Source: Rhizophagus clarus
Taxonomy: Eukaryota; Glomeromycota; Glomeromycetes; Glomerales; Glomeraceae
Length of the DNA stretch: 64,000 nt
Direction of reading: 5' to 3'
Assembly (NCBI GenBank): GCA_015698045.1
Contig: BLAL01000006.1
Location: 806,001-870,000 of the forward strand
The notes beneath the pieces were generated by a model. It did no database searches, was not told the DNA's origin, and worked only from the letters and a program-made list of their open reading frames with translations. Below are positions 1 through 10,340 of this stretch, in pieces (within the stretch, counting starts at the first letter, position 1; every line of letters starts with the position of its first letter). A program made the translations under genes and the position numbers.

Positions 1-1637
1 GAATATCTCTTTCCATGATGCTTTGTATCTTTGAATCTTAATCCATCATGATTCTTTATCCAAAGGAAGTGATTCTTTTGCACGTACTTGTCATCCTCAG
101 ATTTGGTAATATCTGTAAGAACCATGAGATATATTTCATGGGGTCTGTTATAGTTCTTACTAAAAATTACGCTTTTAGATGTAATAGTTTTTTCGTTCCA
201 TTCCCAGACATTTATGGAGATATCAGGATTCATCTCCTCTATCTTTTTGAAAATACGTGGACAGATAGGAGTGGGCATAGGGATTCCGTCGAGCTTAACC
301 TTTTTCAGATATGGTTTTAGCTTCTTAGCTCTAAAGATTCTTTCAAGATGCTCTGTATGTCCATCCTGATATGCGAAATAACATCCAAAAGCTCCTTGAA
401 GACATTTTTCAGATAATTTGTTTGTCTCTGGATCAATTAATCCTTGATTATCTGGATTGATGGTACACTTTGTATTTGCAAGCTTTTTGGGTGTGATGGT
501 ATAGGAGCCACCTGTAGCTCGACAGAATGGATATGTTTCAATACTTATATAATTTATATATCTAAGAATAAAACCTGATTCAAGTATCAATTGATCTGAA
601 ATCTTTTTGTCGATATGACTAACAGTTTTGGCTAAATGTTTATCAATATCCTTTTCTGAAAGAAGTACACCCATTTTTCCTCTATGATATGTATTAAGTT
701 CTTTAGTCTCATAATTTGCTTTATCTGTAGGATCACCTTTTCCTTTATATTTGTAATTTACATATGTAGCATTTACGACCAATGCTGTTTTTATTTGATC
801 TTTTCTGCGAAGCTCTTCTTGTAATACACCGGTTATTGCCTCTCTTGATGCTTCTATAAGTTGAGGCATATAAGGGGCATCTGCATATTTTGTTTGTTCA
901 GCTTGCTGTTTATTGAATGCATATTTGGGATTATTGCTAGATGGAACTTTTCCTTCCCATACAGTTATATTCCTGAGATTATTATGTTGTCTAGCAGGAT
1001 CATGATTTCTTTCTACAAATATGATATCAGTCTCTTGGGTTATTGGAGTTTGCTCATTTCTTTGCATCTCTCTATGTGCTTGAGTTGTTGGGCCAGGTCC
1101 AGCTTCAAGATCATCCTCTTGGATTTCATCCTGCATAGTGGGCTGTGATTCAAAAGCCTCATCGTCTGCCTGTAATAGGTCATGATGTAGTCGCTAACAT
1201 TCTTTTAAGTTTTTTGGCAAATCACATTCTTCTCCAATTATTTCAGTACATCTTCGACGTAATCTTGCACCCCATGTTTTCATATGCTCCCCAGTCTTTC
1301 TTGCATGTCTATCAATATATTCACCTTCTTGATTACCTCCCTGATCCATTACTTGTGTGGTGGGAGTTGGTGATTGGGATCTGACTTTTCGTAGTACTTC
1401 TTTTCTTCGATCCCTTTCACGAACATGGATGACAGGTGCTGGTGATCGTGGTCTGGATATATTGAGAGGGATATGTGCATTCCTTTGGTTGGTATTATCC
1501 TCTGGAGGTTGATTACATTGATTTTTATTACTTTTATAATGCTGACGAAGTTTAGCTGGTCTTGTGAATTTATATCCACAACAAACACATGTAGTATCTT
1601 TTTTATCTGATCTAGGCATTCTATCAATAAGTATCAC
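1..1637 (-). mobile_element. Virus-like fossil: Polinton/adintovirus-type PolB region
   Basis: Minus-strand coding region, open at the left window edge. In protein order it has a short N-terminal zinc-finger-like segment (CVCCGYKF, then H and C ligands), a proline-, arginine- and glutamine-rich linker, and a region recognised as the N-terminal part of the type-B DNA polymerase proteins of Polinton/Maverick elements and adintoviruses. That region has an internal repeat of charged helices followed by the blocks GLIDPETNKLSEKC, KLDGIPMPTPI and ISINVWEWNEK. The polymerase catalytic domain would lie outside the window to the left. It looks broken, with about one interruption visible here, and otherwise well preserved, so it is probably fairly recent. 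No terminal repeat is in view. The family call comes from recognised sequence blocks, not a search. Confidence 0.6.
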
Positions 1638-1748
1638 CTGTTATATATCGTGTAAACTTTTTCTCAATTTAAAATATTTAATCCTATGACCTCTAATGTT
1701 TAATTACTTTTTTTATATTTTTCGAATTTATGAGAAAATAGGGCTAAG

Positions 1749-1940
1749 TTGCGCCGACCATGCAGAGCATGTGGCAAACCTACTAAGATAGATAAGCCTC
1801 CTGGGATTGATAATGACCTATGTAGCTATTGTAATAAGAGCCTTTATCAGATTCGTCATGTGAATATTCTTCGGGATAAAACCCAAATGTTCGATCAATA
1901 TAGGTCACCCTCAATTACAGACTTTAAGGTGAGACTTTGA
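1749..1940 (+). CDS. Small zinc-knuckle-like ORF, function unknown
   Basis: Open frame of 63 codons beginning without an ATG. Near its start it has two CxxC pairs, CRACGK and CSYCNK, about 20 residues apart, a spacing typical of zinc ribbons. An AG follows a pyrimidine/T-rich stretch just upstream (AATAG before 1741), so it may be an exon rather than a whole gene. It lies head-to-head with the virus-like fossil and runs into a short tandem repeat at its 3' end. I do not recognise the family; it could be a chance ORF. Confidence 0.25.
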   Translation: MRRPCRACGKPTKIDKPPGIDNDLCSYCNKSLYQIRHVNILRDKTQMFDQYRSPSITDFKVRL

Positions 1941-2032
1941 GGTTAGACTTGATGGTGAGACTTCTAGGTGAAACTTTGAAGTGAGACTTATAGGTAAGAC
2001 TTATAGGTGAGACTTTGAGGTGAGACTTATCC
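1920..2032 (+). repeat. Short tandem repeat, GGTGAGACTT units
   Basis: About eight degenerate copies of a 13-16 bp unit with the core GGTGAGACTT, alternating with TTGAG and ATAG spacers. It overlaps the 3' end of the small ORF. Confidence 0.75.
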
Positions 2033-2104
2033 TTTATTTGATTTCATTAATAAATCAGCTTTAGAATTCATTCTAGGATAACTTAAAATTTGGTATACTT
2101 ATTT

Positions 2105-2181
2105 AGCTTGTAATGTCAGATCGATGAGCATGCTTAGACACTTTGGTCTTCGATGCTCATCGATCTTTTGGGTGACAAGCT
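2105..2181. repeat. Strong hairpin (foldback)
   Basis: Perfect 14-bp inverted repeat, AGATCGATGAGCAT at 2118-2131 and its complement at 2153-2166, with a 21-nt loop. Outer arms AGCTTGT (2105-2111) and ACAAGCT (2175-2181) extend it, and weaker complementarity continues outwards over about 20 bp (GTATACTTAT against AAGTATGCC). It could be a small foldback element or a transcribed hairpin; no coding function is seen. Confidence 0.7.
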
Positions 2182-2457
2182 GAATGGCATACTTTTTTTG
2201 TTATATTATTTGGAATTAAATTTTGGCCAGCTCGTTAACAATGATGGCACTCTCCTTTGGCTTGTAAACATCAAATTTGGGCAAGGTGGGTATGTTAATA
2301 GGATTTGAGCCCAGCTTGATTTTAAACCCAAATTCTATATTTATTTTCGTTATGTTTCCTGATGTTGCAATCGAATTTGGATCTCTTAAAAGATTACATA
2401 AATTTTTATATTGGGAATTAAGCCTGGAGGGTCTTACACTTGTTTATAGGTATATAC
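2182..2457. other. No gene seen
   Basis: AT-rich stretch between the hairpin and the truncated hAT transposase. The hAT element loses its 3' part here, and no right-hand terminal inverted repeat of that element is present. Confidence 0.5.
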
Positions 2458-3207
2458 CTAATTTGGCCTAGAAGTCCCAAAATTGTCTATATAACGAGAA
2501 GACCACAAATCAGTAGTTAAAGATATTGATTGAGCAGTTTTTAAAAGCAGTTTCAATTTTTCTTTATTATACCCATAACTGCGAGCAATCATCATTCTTA
2601 ATTTTTTTTCTCCAGGAACTGTAAATTGTGGATCTATAATATACATATGCTCAATATATGCCTTTTGAGTTATGGTTGATAATGGTTGAGTTGTAAGTAA
2701 AATCCACCGTAGTGTTGATAATTCTTTTTCTTTTTGTCCATTTTTATTGGATGCAGATTGAGTATGCATTGGTGATATAATGCCGCTTTCTAGAGGTGGT
2801 ATAATTCTATGTTTAACAAGATGGTAACTTAAATTTCCTGTAGACCCATCATATTTGTAATTTTTTGAGCATTTTTCTCCATCATCTAATAAAAACTGAC
2901 AATATGCACGTATTTCTCCTTTATCATTTTGTTTTCTAATAAAATAATCCCATACCCAACTTACTTTTGTTTGTGGTTTAATTATTGCAGCAGTTTGTTT
3001 AAAGGGATTTGAATCATTTGGTGCTCGATCTGTTGATTCTAGTGTAGTATTTGTCATTTTTTGTTTTCCAAGGGCTTTAGATAATTTTGCAGGACGTCCT
3101 CTTTTTTTCTTTGCTAGTGGTGTTGGAGTAATTTCAACAATTTCATCACTAGAATCTTCATTTTCACTTAAGGTAATAATGTAATCTTGATCATTGTTAT
3201 TTTCCAT
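2458..3207 (-). pseudogene. hAT transposase, N-terminal fragment with BED finger
   Basis: Starts at the ATG at 3207 (MENNND). Order: an acidic serine-rich leader, an AT-hook-like basic patch (KKKRGRPAK, near residue 36), then a BED-type zinc finger at about residues 80-135, with aromatic WVWDYF, two cysteines and the H-x3-H of HLVKH. A helical region and the hAT block SLTTDLWSS near residue 238 follow. In intact hAT transposases TTDLWSS precedes the RNase H-like catalytic core. Here recognisable similarity stops right after it and the frame ends a dozen codons later, so the protein is about one third of the usual 600-700 residues. It could bind transposon ends but not cut DNA. BED finger and TTDLWSS motif are seen; loss of function is inferred. 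Confidence 0.85.
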
Positions 3208-3469
3208 AATTTTGTGAATTATTTTAGCTTTCAATAAAATAAACTTTAATTGAAATTATGAAAAATTCAACAACGGAATGTACAGTATTTATTAATCTTT
3301 ATTATGGCTTAGAACTGAATTAACTGTGATTTTATTTGTAAAAGTTTTAATAAACAAATAATAATTGTCATAAATCAATAGGTCTAAATAATAAATTTAC
3401 CTGATTAATATTGTAAAATTTTACAAAATTTTATTGCTACAAATTTAATAAATTCCATGAAATTAATAA

Positions 3470-3910
3470 TACGAAATTAATTAAACAAATTCCACGAAAA
3501 TAATTAAACAAATTCCACGAAAATAATTAAACAAATTCCATGAAAATAATTAAACAAATTCCACGAAAATAATTAAACAAATTCCATGAAAATAATTAAA
3601 CAAAGACATAAATGAGTTAATTACAAAATTAATTAAGAAAATACTATGATATTAAACTAATAAACACTACGAAATTAATTAAGCAAATGCTACGAAAATA
3701 ATTAAATAAAGCCATAAATTTAAGCCACAAAATTAATTAAATAAATTCTACGAAATTATTTAAATAGGTGCCACGAAACTAATTAATAAAGCCACACATT
3801 TAAGCCACAAAATTAATCAAAATGCCACGAATTTAATTAAATAAATGCCACAAATTTAATTAAATCTATGCTATGAATTAAATCTAATATATGCTATAAA
3901 TTTCTTGATT
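3470..3910. repeat. 23-bp tandem repeat inside hAT-A
   Basis: Six near-perfect copies of AAATTCCACGAAAATAATTAAAC between about 3485 and 3600, decaying into looser versions (AAATTAATTAAATAAA with CCACGAAA or CCACAAAT) up to 3910. It lies between the transposase start and the subterminal motif block, i.e. in the element's 5' leader. CACGAAA and CATGAAA variants alternate, consistent with C-to-T change at CpG. Confidence 0.8.
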
Positions 3911-3940
3911 TACAAAAAAAAAATTGTATAATTTTTATCC

Positions 3941-4059
3941 GGATTTCAGTTTCTATCCGGATATATCCGGATTTTTATCTGAACTGGATTATCCGGATAA
4001 AAACTGGATAATTTTTTTAATTTATCCGGATAACGGTTTCTATCCGGATCAAAACACTA
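3941..4059 (-). repeat. hAT-A terminal region with ATCCGGAT repeats
   Basis: Seven or so copies of TATCCGGAT or close variants in about 110 bp, ending in the TIR at 4059. Dense short subterminal repeats of this kind are the binding sites of hAT transposases in known elements such as Ac; here that role is inferred from position and repetition. Confidence 0.75.
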
Positions 4060-5246
4060 ATCTGTGTGGTACTGTAAGATGATCCAATCATGCGTTGCAC
4101 AATTCAAATTATTTATACGGGGTAATCTAAATATGACATTTTTTTCTTAGTTATTAGTCCGGAGTGTAACGAAGGACTATATATTTCTATGCAAAGGTCA
4201 CACAAAATATCTGTCTGTCCATCCACTCAAAATTGAGTCGATGCGTAAAATATACATAAATACATATATTTATTACTATGACAATTACTTTTATTAGAGT
4301 GAAGTGTTTTAGTAAGAACTAAATACCATTACTGTTACAGTCAAAATATTCGTATTTTCAAATTAATTTGTACTGCTACAAAACAAAGTTCTACAGTATA
4401 TTCGATTCATCTGATAGATTTAAATCAATAGCACAATTGAAATTTCTGTTAAAGATTCCTACAATGACTTTGGTGCAGCCTCTTTCATGGTTATGATGCT
4501 CCTGTCTGAACCAGATTTGAAATCTGAGCATCTACATTGATTTCGTTTTTCCAACAGTTTAGCTAATAAGTCACTACCATTTGAAAAAGCCTATGAAATA
4601 ATAATGAATAATAAAAGAATAAAAAGGCTCAAAAATGTAAAATTTTTATATTGAATTATTTTTTTTTAAATTAATTATTCTTTCTTGATAAAATATTAGT
4701 TATTTTTATTTCTCGTTAAGATTAACTGAATATTTAAATTGTAGCTTTCACCAATTATCGTGATTAATTGTTTCTTTAATTTTATCTAAAAATACGTGTA
4801 AAAGGTATGTGTAATATACTGTACATTGCATATAGTATTGGACATTTTAAAGTTTTTACCAGGATGTTTATTTTTATTTTTATTTAGTTTTTACTAATTC
4901 TTAATACCACAATTAATTATACATTGACATGCTATAATATTTCTGTGAGGTTATCTAAAATCCATCTACTGCAAGCAGAGGTGTTACGAAGTATCGGTGA
5001 TTAAATTTTGTATGACCCTTCTTTTAGCTTTAGGGGGGATTACCAAAAGGGTGTCTGTGTTTGCATGTTTGCATTACAATGATGAAATTAGAAATGAATA
5101 CATATGAAAAAATCATGTATAATTTTTTATGCACAACTACCTAAAAATATATTACTAAAAAAGTTTTATTTTTTGTTCATAACGATAAAATAAATTTTTT
5201 TTTTAAAAAAATTTCCATATTTGATGTATATTCGGTGTGTGTTCAG
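4060..5246. other. No confident gene
   Basis: AT-rich. A small palindrome TAGTCC/GGACTA lies at 4155-4180. A 46-codon minus-strand ORF at about 4400-4540 (contains MLRFQIWFRQEHHNHERG) is unrecognised and probably chance. Nothing else is supported. Confidence 0.4.
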
Positions 5247-6769
5247 CCCTATAAAAAAATTGGATAAGGAATTTATATGTTTTTTTATACGGAAAAAGTC
5301 ATATGAATATTCTATGATTATCGTATAATAAACGTAAAATTTTCCGTATAAAAATATATACGTAAAAAAATACATGATATGGAAATCTGTCCAATTCCGT
5401 ATCATAAGATGTACTGAAAAATACTGAAAAATACTGAAATTATACGTTTTTTTAATGTAATTTATAATATATTTAATTTTAATTTTTAAATAATAATATT
5501 TTCATTGAATATGTTTTATTATATTATTAAATCAATATTTAAATAATAAATAAATAAATAATATTTTATTTAATAAAAATATTTCATTTTTTATTACATT
5601 TCTTTAACTCTATTAAAAACCAAAATCCCCCCTATACTGTACCATACCTACAGTAATTCTAGAATTATCCTATGCTAGTCTCCAAGAGTTGGCATGCCTA
5701 CAAAAAAAAACATGAAAAAAACAACCCACAAAAAGAAATCAACACGAAAAAATAAATCAACTCACAAAGAAAGAAACCCACAAAGAAAGTAACCAACCCA
5801 CGAAAAAAAAAATCAACCTGTGAAAAGGAAATAACTTACAAAAAGAAATGACCTACAACAGAGAAAAAGAAGTCTTAACTGATCTACTACAAAAAGAGAA
5901 ACTAAATTACCTACAAAAGTAAAAAATCTGGAATTAACCTATAAAAAAAAGTCTTTGAAGCATCTTACAAAAAAAAAAGAATGAACTAACTCACAAAAAG
6001 AAAAGAAACCTGAACCTGATCTTTAAAAAGAAAAAGACTCTCACCCTATAAGAAAATTAAACAAAAAAAAAAAATATTAACTTCAATGTAAAAAAATTAT
6101 CTTTAACGAAAAAAAAAATATTTACAAAAGAAAGGGGAGCAAGGTGCATGGGTGAAAAATGAATAATAAAAATAAAAAAAAATTTTTAACAAAGTTGGGG
6201 AAAATAAAGAGAAATAAAAATAGGAAATAAAAATAGGGAATAAAAAATAGAAAGAACCAATAACGAAAACTTTTTTAAAAAAAAAAGTGGAAAAAAAAAA
6301 AATTTTTTTTTAAAAAGGAGGGGTTGGAATAATGAGTAGAATAGAAAGAAAAAATTTGTTATTTTTTATTAAAAGAAAGGAGTAGCGGGTGAGAAGAAAA
6401 TCAAGAGAAAAAAAATTTTTTTTTTTAGAAGAAAGAAAGAGGGAGAAGAGAAAAAAAAAATATGGGAAATAAAAAAAGGAGGGTATAAATAAAAAATGGG
6501 GAGGGAAACAAAAAACGTATCATAACAAAACAATAATCACGTGATCACGTGTTATGATACCTGATACGAAATGACAATAAATTATTAAGTTTAAAAATTT
6601 CGTATAAATTCCGTATAGGCGTATACATTCCATATATATTAATTTTTTTGAAAAAATGTTCAAAAATGAATTGTGTATTAAATATACGGAATTGCTATAC
6701 GGAATCTACAAAAACGTATGATAATTGTATACGAAACGCATCATTTTCGTATACGGATTTCTTATAGGG
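5247..6769 (+). mobile_element. CCCTATAA-family TIR element, copy 1 (1.5 kb)
   Basis: Begins CCCTATAAAAAAATTGG and ends TTTCTTATAGGG, so the outer 8 bp are inverted repeats. Within 250 bp of each end are many ATACGGAA / CGTATACG motifs. The middle is purine-rich, low-complexity sequence with repeated 'aacccacaaagaaag' phrases and a unique-looking block (TAATTCTAGAATTA, about 5655). The same 1.5-kb sequence recurs inverted at 42476-43963 and as a diverged version from 23267. No transposase ORF is present, so it is non-autonomous. Flanks CAG and ATA do not form a clear target duplication for this copy. Superfamily not assigned. Confidence 0.8.
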
Positions 6770-7480
6770 ATAGATTACTTTACTGTCAAGATTAGTATAA
6801 GTTTTTGAATATTAGGTGAAAATACTTCAAAAAGTCTATTTTTGATAGAAGCAATAGTGCTTGCACGGAATTCCGAATAACTTTCTTTAATTAGATTTAT
6901 AAATGAAGTGTAAAAATTAGCATACTGCGCCTATAATTGCATTTTATAATACAATTTTCCATTGTTTATTTTTCTTTAGCTCTTCATTATTTCTGGTTGT
7001 AATTGTTCCAGAACTTGTTCGGAGTAAGTTTTATATTCTTCAATAGTTTGATAACTCACATGTTTAAGAATTTGGTCTTTAATTGTATCAATGTATGGTT
7101 AAAAAAAAATATTTGAGTTTTATTTTTATTTTTATTATAAGAAAAAACAACAAAATTAATAATTTTATACCATTAGCCATGAGAAATCGTAATCTAAGAC
7201 ATTTCTTTTAATTTTGCTTCCTTTTCAATTAGAATTAGTCACCATCAACTTTAATTCTTGAATTCCTTTTTTAATTCATGATTCCTGTCACAAAGCCTTC
7301 TAATATCAGTATGCATAACCTTAAATAGCATATACATTTCTTGAAGAAAAACATCAGGTTCTATACAAAATACATTAAATAAATAAAAATAAAGTTTTTG
7401 TTTTGGTAAATATTTATACACAAATTTTTATCTTAATAAACAGAAATACCTTTCAATGTCTTTCCATTTAATGACATGCT
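6770..7480. other. No gene seen
   Basis: AT-rich, with scattered short ORFs only and no recognised motif. Confidence 0.4.
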
Positions 7481-7639
7481 ATAAATGTCATTATTTGGGC
7501 CTGTAATCTAGTATTTAATACTAGGCTTTTGATCAGAACGGCGGGTCATAAATGTCAGATGTTACCTAATGTAGCATTTATATCTTTATTAGACGCAGCA
7601 AAAATTTTTTTTTTTTAAAAAAAATTATTCAAAAAAAAA

Positions 7640-7690
7640 GCCCAGTGCGGAAATCGACGTTTTCATAGTTGTTATTGTATGCCTCACCAT
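7640..7690 (-). other. Worn tRNA-like remnant
   Basis: GCCCAGTGCGGAAATCGACG followed by TTTTCATAG matches the 3' half (T-arm and acceptor) of the tRNA-like genes downstream, but the 5' half is not recognisable. Confidence 0.5.
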
Positions 7691-8245
7691 AGTTATTTTA
7701 AAATATAGACATTTAATGTCAAATCAGATTCTTTAATTTCTTACATATATAATAGAAATTAATACAAATGCCTCATATTGCAATTAATAGCGACAAAAGA
7801 ATGATTTGTATAGTTTATATATTTGTAAACACAGATGCAAAAGAATTCCAGCGCAGGAATCAAATCACGTTTTTAATATAATTGCGATTCAGACTTTATG
7901 ATGAATTTATAAATTATTATCTATTAGAAGAGTGATCATATAGCAAAATAATATATGATTAATAATCGACATACTGTAAGTATATCGTGATTATCTTACA
8001 ACACCACAGCAAAAGAAATATTTTTTTTTTAAAAAAATAGATTATACCTATTTAATGGAACTTTTCGTTATTGTTATTAATAATTTGTATAATGAGTATT
8101 CAAACACATAAGTTAATTATTCTATAATCTTAAACATATAGAAAAATGTAGTTATAATTGGAGATTACTGCGGCTAATGAAATTGCTTGATTAGTCGCAG
8201 CAAAGTACTTTTTTCAAAAAAGAAAAAGATTATTCACAAAAAAAA

Positions 8246-8333
8246 GCCCAATGCAGGAATCGAACCCGCGTTTCCACGGTTAATATGCTTTCAATAAAAG
8301 GTGTGGCGTTCTGACCAACTGAACTAACTGGGC
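8246..8333 (-). tRNA. tRNA-like gene with insert in anticodon arm, copy 1
   Basis: Folds as a cloverleaf: acceptor GCCCAGT with ATTGGGC, D-arm GTTC/GAAC, T-arm GCGGG-TTCGATT-CCTGC. The A box (TTAGTTCAGTTGG) and B box (GGTTCGATTCC) fit RNA polymerase III promoters, and a T-run follows the 3' end. It is 88 nt long; the excess lies in the anticodon arm (CCACA...CGTGG), as expected for a tRNA intron. The arm has an A-C mismatch at its inner pair and lacks T at position 33 in the simplest reading, so I do not assign an isotype. It may be a real intron-bearing tRNA gene, a pseudogene, or the head of a SINE. Confidence 0.6.
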
Positions 8334-8959
8334 GGTTTATTGTATATTTTCTTAAAAATTTGTCATTTTATGATATTGACAAATAATGTCATAATACAAA
8401 TGACTCATATTTTAATTAATAAAAGAAATATTGTATAGCAGATAATTTATTTATATACACAAATGCAAGAGAATTAATCAAAAATCACGTTTTTATATAT
8501 AATTTTTTTTTATAAATATAAATCGTGAAATTAAGGTGTTGGTTTTCTTATTAACTGAACAAACCAGATTTTTTATGTTAATATTATATATCATTTTTTT
8601 CAAATATTTTATACAGTATATATAATGTATATATAAATTATTATCTTTTATAACCGAAATGTTATATTATTAGCATGACTAGTAATCGACATCGTGATTA
8701 TCTTATACTACCGCAGCAAAAGAAATTTCTTTTAAAAAAATATAGATTATACCCATTTAATGGAACCTTTCGTTATTGTTATTAATAATTTGTATAATGA
8801 GTATTCAAACACATAAGTTAATTATTCTATAATCTTAAACAAGTAGAAAAATGTAGTTATAATTGGAGATTACTGCGGCTAATGAAATTACTTGATTAGT
8901 CGCAGAAAAGTATTTTTTTTTTCAAAAAAAGAAAAAGAAAAAATATTCACAAAAAATAA

Positions 8960-9047
8960 GCCCAGTGCAGGAATCGAACCCGCGTCTCCACGGTCAATTT
9001 ACTTTCGAGGAAAGGTGTGGCGTTCTGACCAACTGAACTAACCGGGC
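8960..9047 (-). tRNA. tRNA-like gene with insert in anticodon arm, copy 2
   Basis: Same structure and length (88 nt) as copy 1, with acceptor GCCCGGT/ACTGGGC, perfect A and B boxes and a downstream T-run. The inserted part contains a small hairpin CTTTCctcGAAAG; copy 1 has CTTTtattGAAAG at the same place. Compared with copy 1, acceptor pairs 5 and 6 differ but still pair, suggesting selection on the fold or descent from functional genes. Isotype not assigned. Confidence 0.6.
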
Positions 9048-9190
9048 GATTTATTGTATATTTTCTTAAAAATTTGTCATTTTATGATATGACAATTAAT
9101 GTCAAATAAAATCTTTAATTTCATAACACATAGGCTCATATTTTAATTAATAAAAGAAATATTGTATAGCAGATAGTTTATTTATATATA

Positions 9191-9940
9191 CAGCTTGGGG
9201 CAAAAAAAAACCGGAATTATAAAATTGCTCATTGCGCAGTAATCAATAATACAAAGGTATAATATAATTGGAAGCTGAAAATCAGCTGATTTTATTTATA
9301 TTTTTTAGTATGAAATCCGATCACCATTACTTTCTATAATAAGCTCACATCGGTGTTTCATCGAATTTACTAACCCAATTAGGATAGATTGTGGAATATC
9401 ATTCCACTCTTTGACCATAAACTGGCGTAAATCTCAGATTTTATTAGATAAATGCCTTACTATTGTTCTATAGGATACATCTATACCAGTTGAGGATAAC
9501 TTTGTTGATAAAGCTCTTGTAAAAATGTAAAAATCTTGACGGATATATTGGCCTAATGCTCTTGATGCATTTGCTGTAATCTTTTTTGGTCGGCCACTTC
9601 CTTCTATACGTTGAACTGTTCCAGAATTTTTAAGTTTTTTAGGATTGTCGTATATAGTAGAAAGGGGTATATTGGTCCGATTATGAATTTCCATGGCATC
9701 CTGAATGCCCTGATTCCATAATTGTTGTATAGCTTGACGATTAGCTTCATGCTCAGTAATCATGTTTCTAATTAGAATTTTCCCAAAAAAACGAAAAATA
9801 GTTAGAAGGCTAAAAAAAAACTACTGTTGCAAATAATAAAAAATTTATATATCAATTGTGGTGTGATTACCTGAAGATCATATTCTATTTATATAAATTT
9901 TATTACGCGGAAAATTTCCGGTTTTTTTTGTCCCAAGCTG
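9191..9940 (-). mobile_element. Internally deleted Tc1/mariner element
   Basis: TIRs CAGCTTGGGGCAAAAAAAAA and the complement of TTTTTTTTGTCCCAAGCTG, flanked on both sides by TA, the Tc1/mariner target duplication. It encodes the N-terminal DNA-binding half of a transposase and, in another frame, its last 40-odd residues. The catalytic core between them has been deleted, so it cannot move itself. It sits inside a unit of the tandem duplication; the sister unit near 8455 has the uninterrupted site (TTATTTATATACACAAATGC). Confidence 0.9.
9315..9763 (-). pseudogene. Tc1/mariner transposase remnant (N- and C-termini only)
   Basis: From the ATG at 9763 the frame gives 109 residues: two helix-turn-helix segments of the paired-like Tc1 DNA-binding domain (NRQAIQQLWNQG; TNIPLSTIYD) joined by the AT-hook-like GSGRPKKIT. 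It stops at 9434. Directly downstream, in another frame, the C-terminal tail is recognisable (EWNDIPQSILIGLVNSM, then KHRCELIIESNG), ending at a stop near 9312. The DDE/D catalytic domain, normally about 150 residues, is missing, which indicates an internal deletion of roughly 450 bp. Domain order and tail are seen; the deletion is inferred from the family's usual 340 residues. Confidence 0.85.
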
Positions 9941-10267
9941 TACAAATGCAAAGAGAATTAATCAAAACCACGTTTTTATATATAATTTTTTTTATAAATA
10001 TAAATTGTAAAAATAAGGTGTTGGTTTTCTTATCAATTAAATAAACCAGATTTTTTATGTTATATTATATATCATTTTTTTTAAAATACTTTATAGTTTA
10101 TACAGTATATATGATGTATATATAAATTAATATCTATTATAACCGTAATATAGTGAAATGTTATATGAAAACGGGAGATTACTGCGCTTAATGAAATTAT
10201 CCAACATTTTATCTTGATTAGTCATAGCAAAATAATTTTTTTTAAAAAAAAACTTATTCACAAAAAA

Positions 10268-10320
10268 AACCCCAATGCAGAAATTTAACCCGCGTTTCCA
10301 CGATTATCAACTATAATACC
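10268..10320 (-). other. Worn tRNA-like remnant in the last repeat unit
   Basis: CCCCAATGCAGAAATTTAAC then CCGCGTTTCCACG matches the T-arm and acceptor half of the neighbouring tRNA-like genes, but the B box is degraded and no D-arm follows. Confidence 0.5.
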
Positions 10321-10340
10321 AATAATTGATATAGACATTT

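Larger units (their letters stand above)
2458..4059 (-). mobile_element. hAT-A transposon, 5' part only
   Basis: The element reads on the minus strand from its 5' terminus at 4059. The terminus is TAGTGTTTTGATCCGGATAG, which fits the hAT end rule (T/C-A-R-N-G). It is followed by a subterminal block of ATCCGGAT palindromes, a run of 23-bp repeats, and then the N-terminal half of a hAT transposase. The 3' part with the catalytic acidic residues and dimerisation domain is absent, and no matching right end was found. The 8 bases beyond the end (ATCTGTGT, 4060-4067) would be half of the target duplication, but its partner is lost. Confidence 0.75.
7480..10340. repeat. Tandem segmental duplication carrying tRNA-like genes
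   Basis: At least three units of about 700 bp. Unit starts are visible from the shared phrase TAATCGACAT...GTGATTATCTTA at about 7958 and 8680; a partial unit begins near 10155 and a worn one covers 7490-7700. Each unit carries the phrase GGAGATTACTGCGGCTAATG, then GATTAGTCGCAG, then a tRNA-like gene on the minus strand. The second full unit was later split by a Tc1/mariner element. A second cluster of the same repeat lies inverted at 25790-26660. Confidence 0.8.

Noticed and set aside
5247-6769. piggyBac assignment because of CCCT ends
   Set aside because: No TTAA flanks; other copies show 3-bp flank repeats instead.
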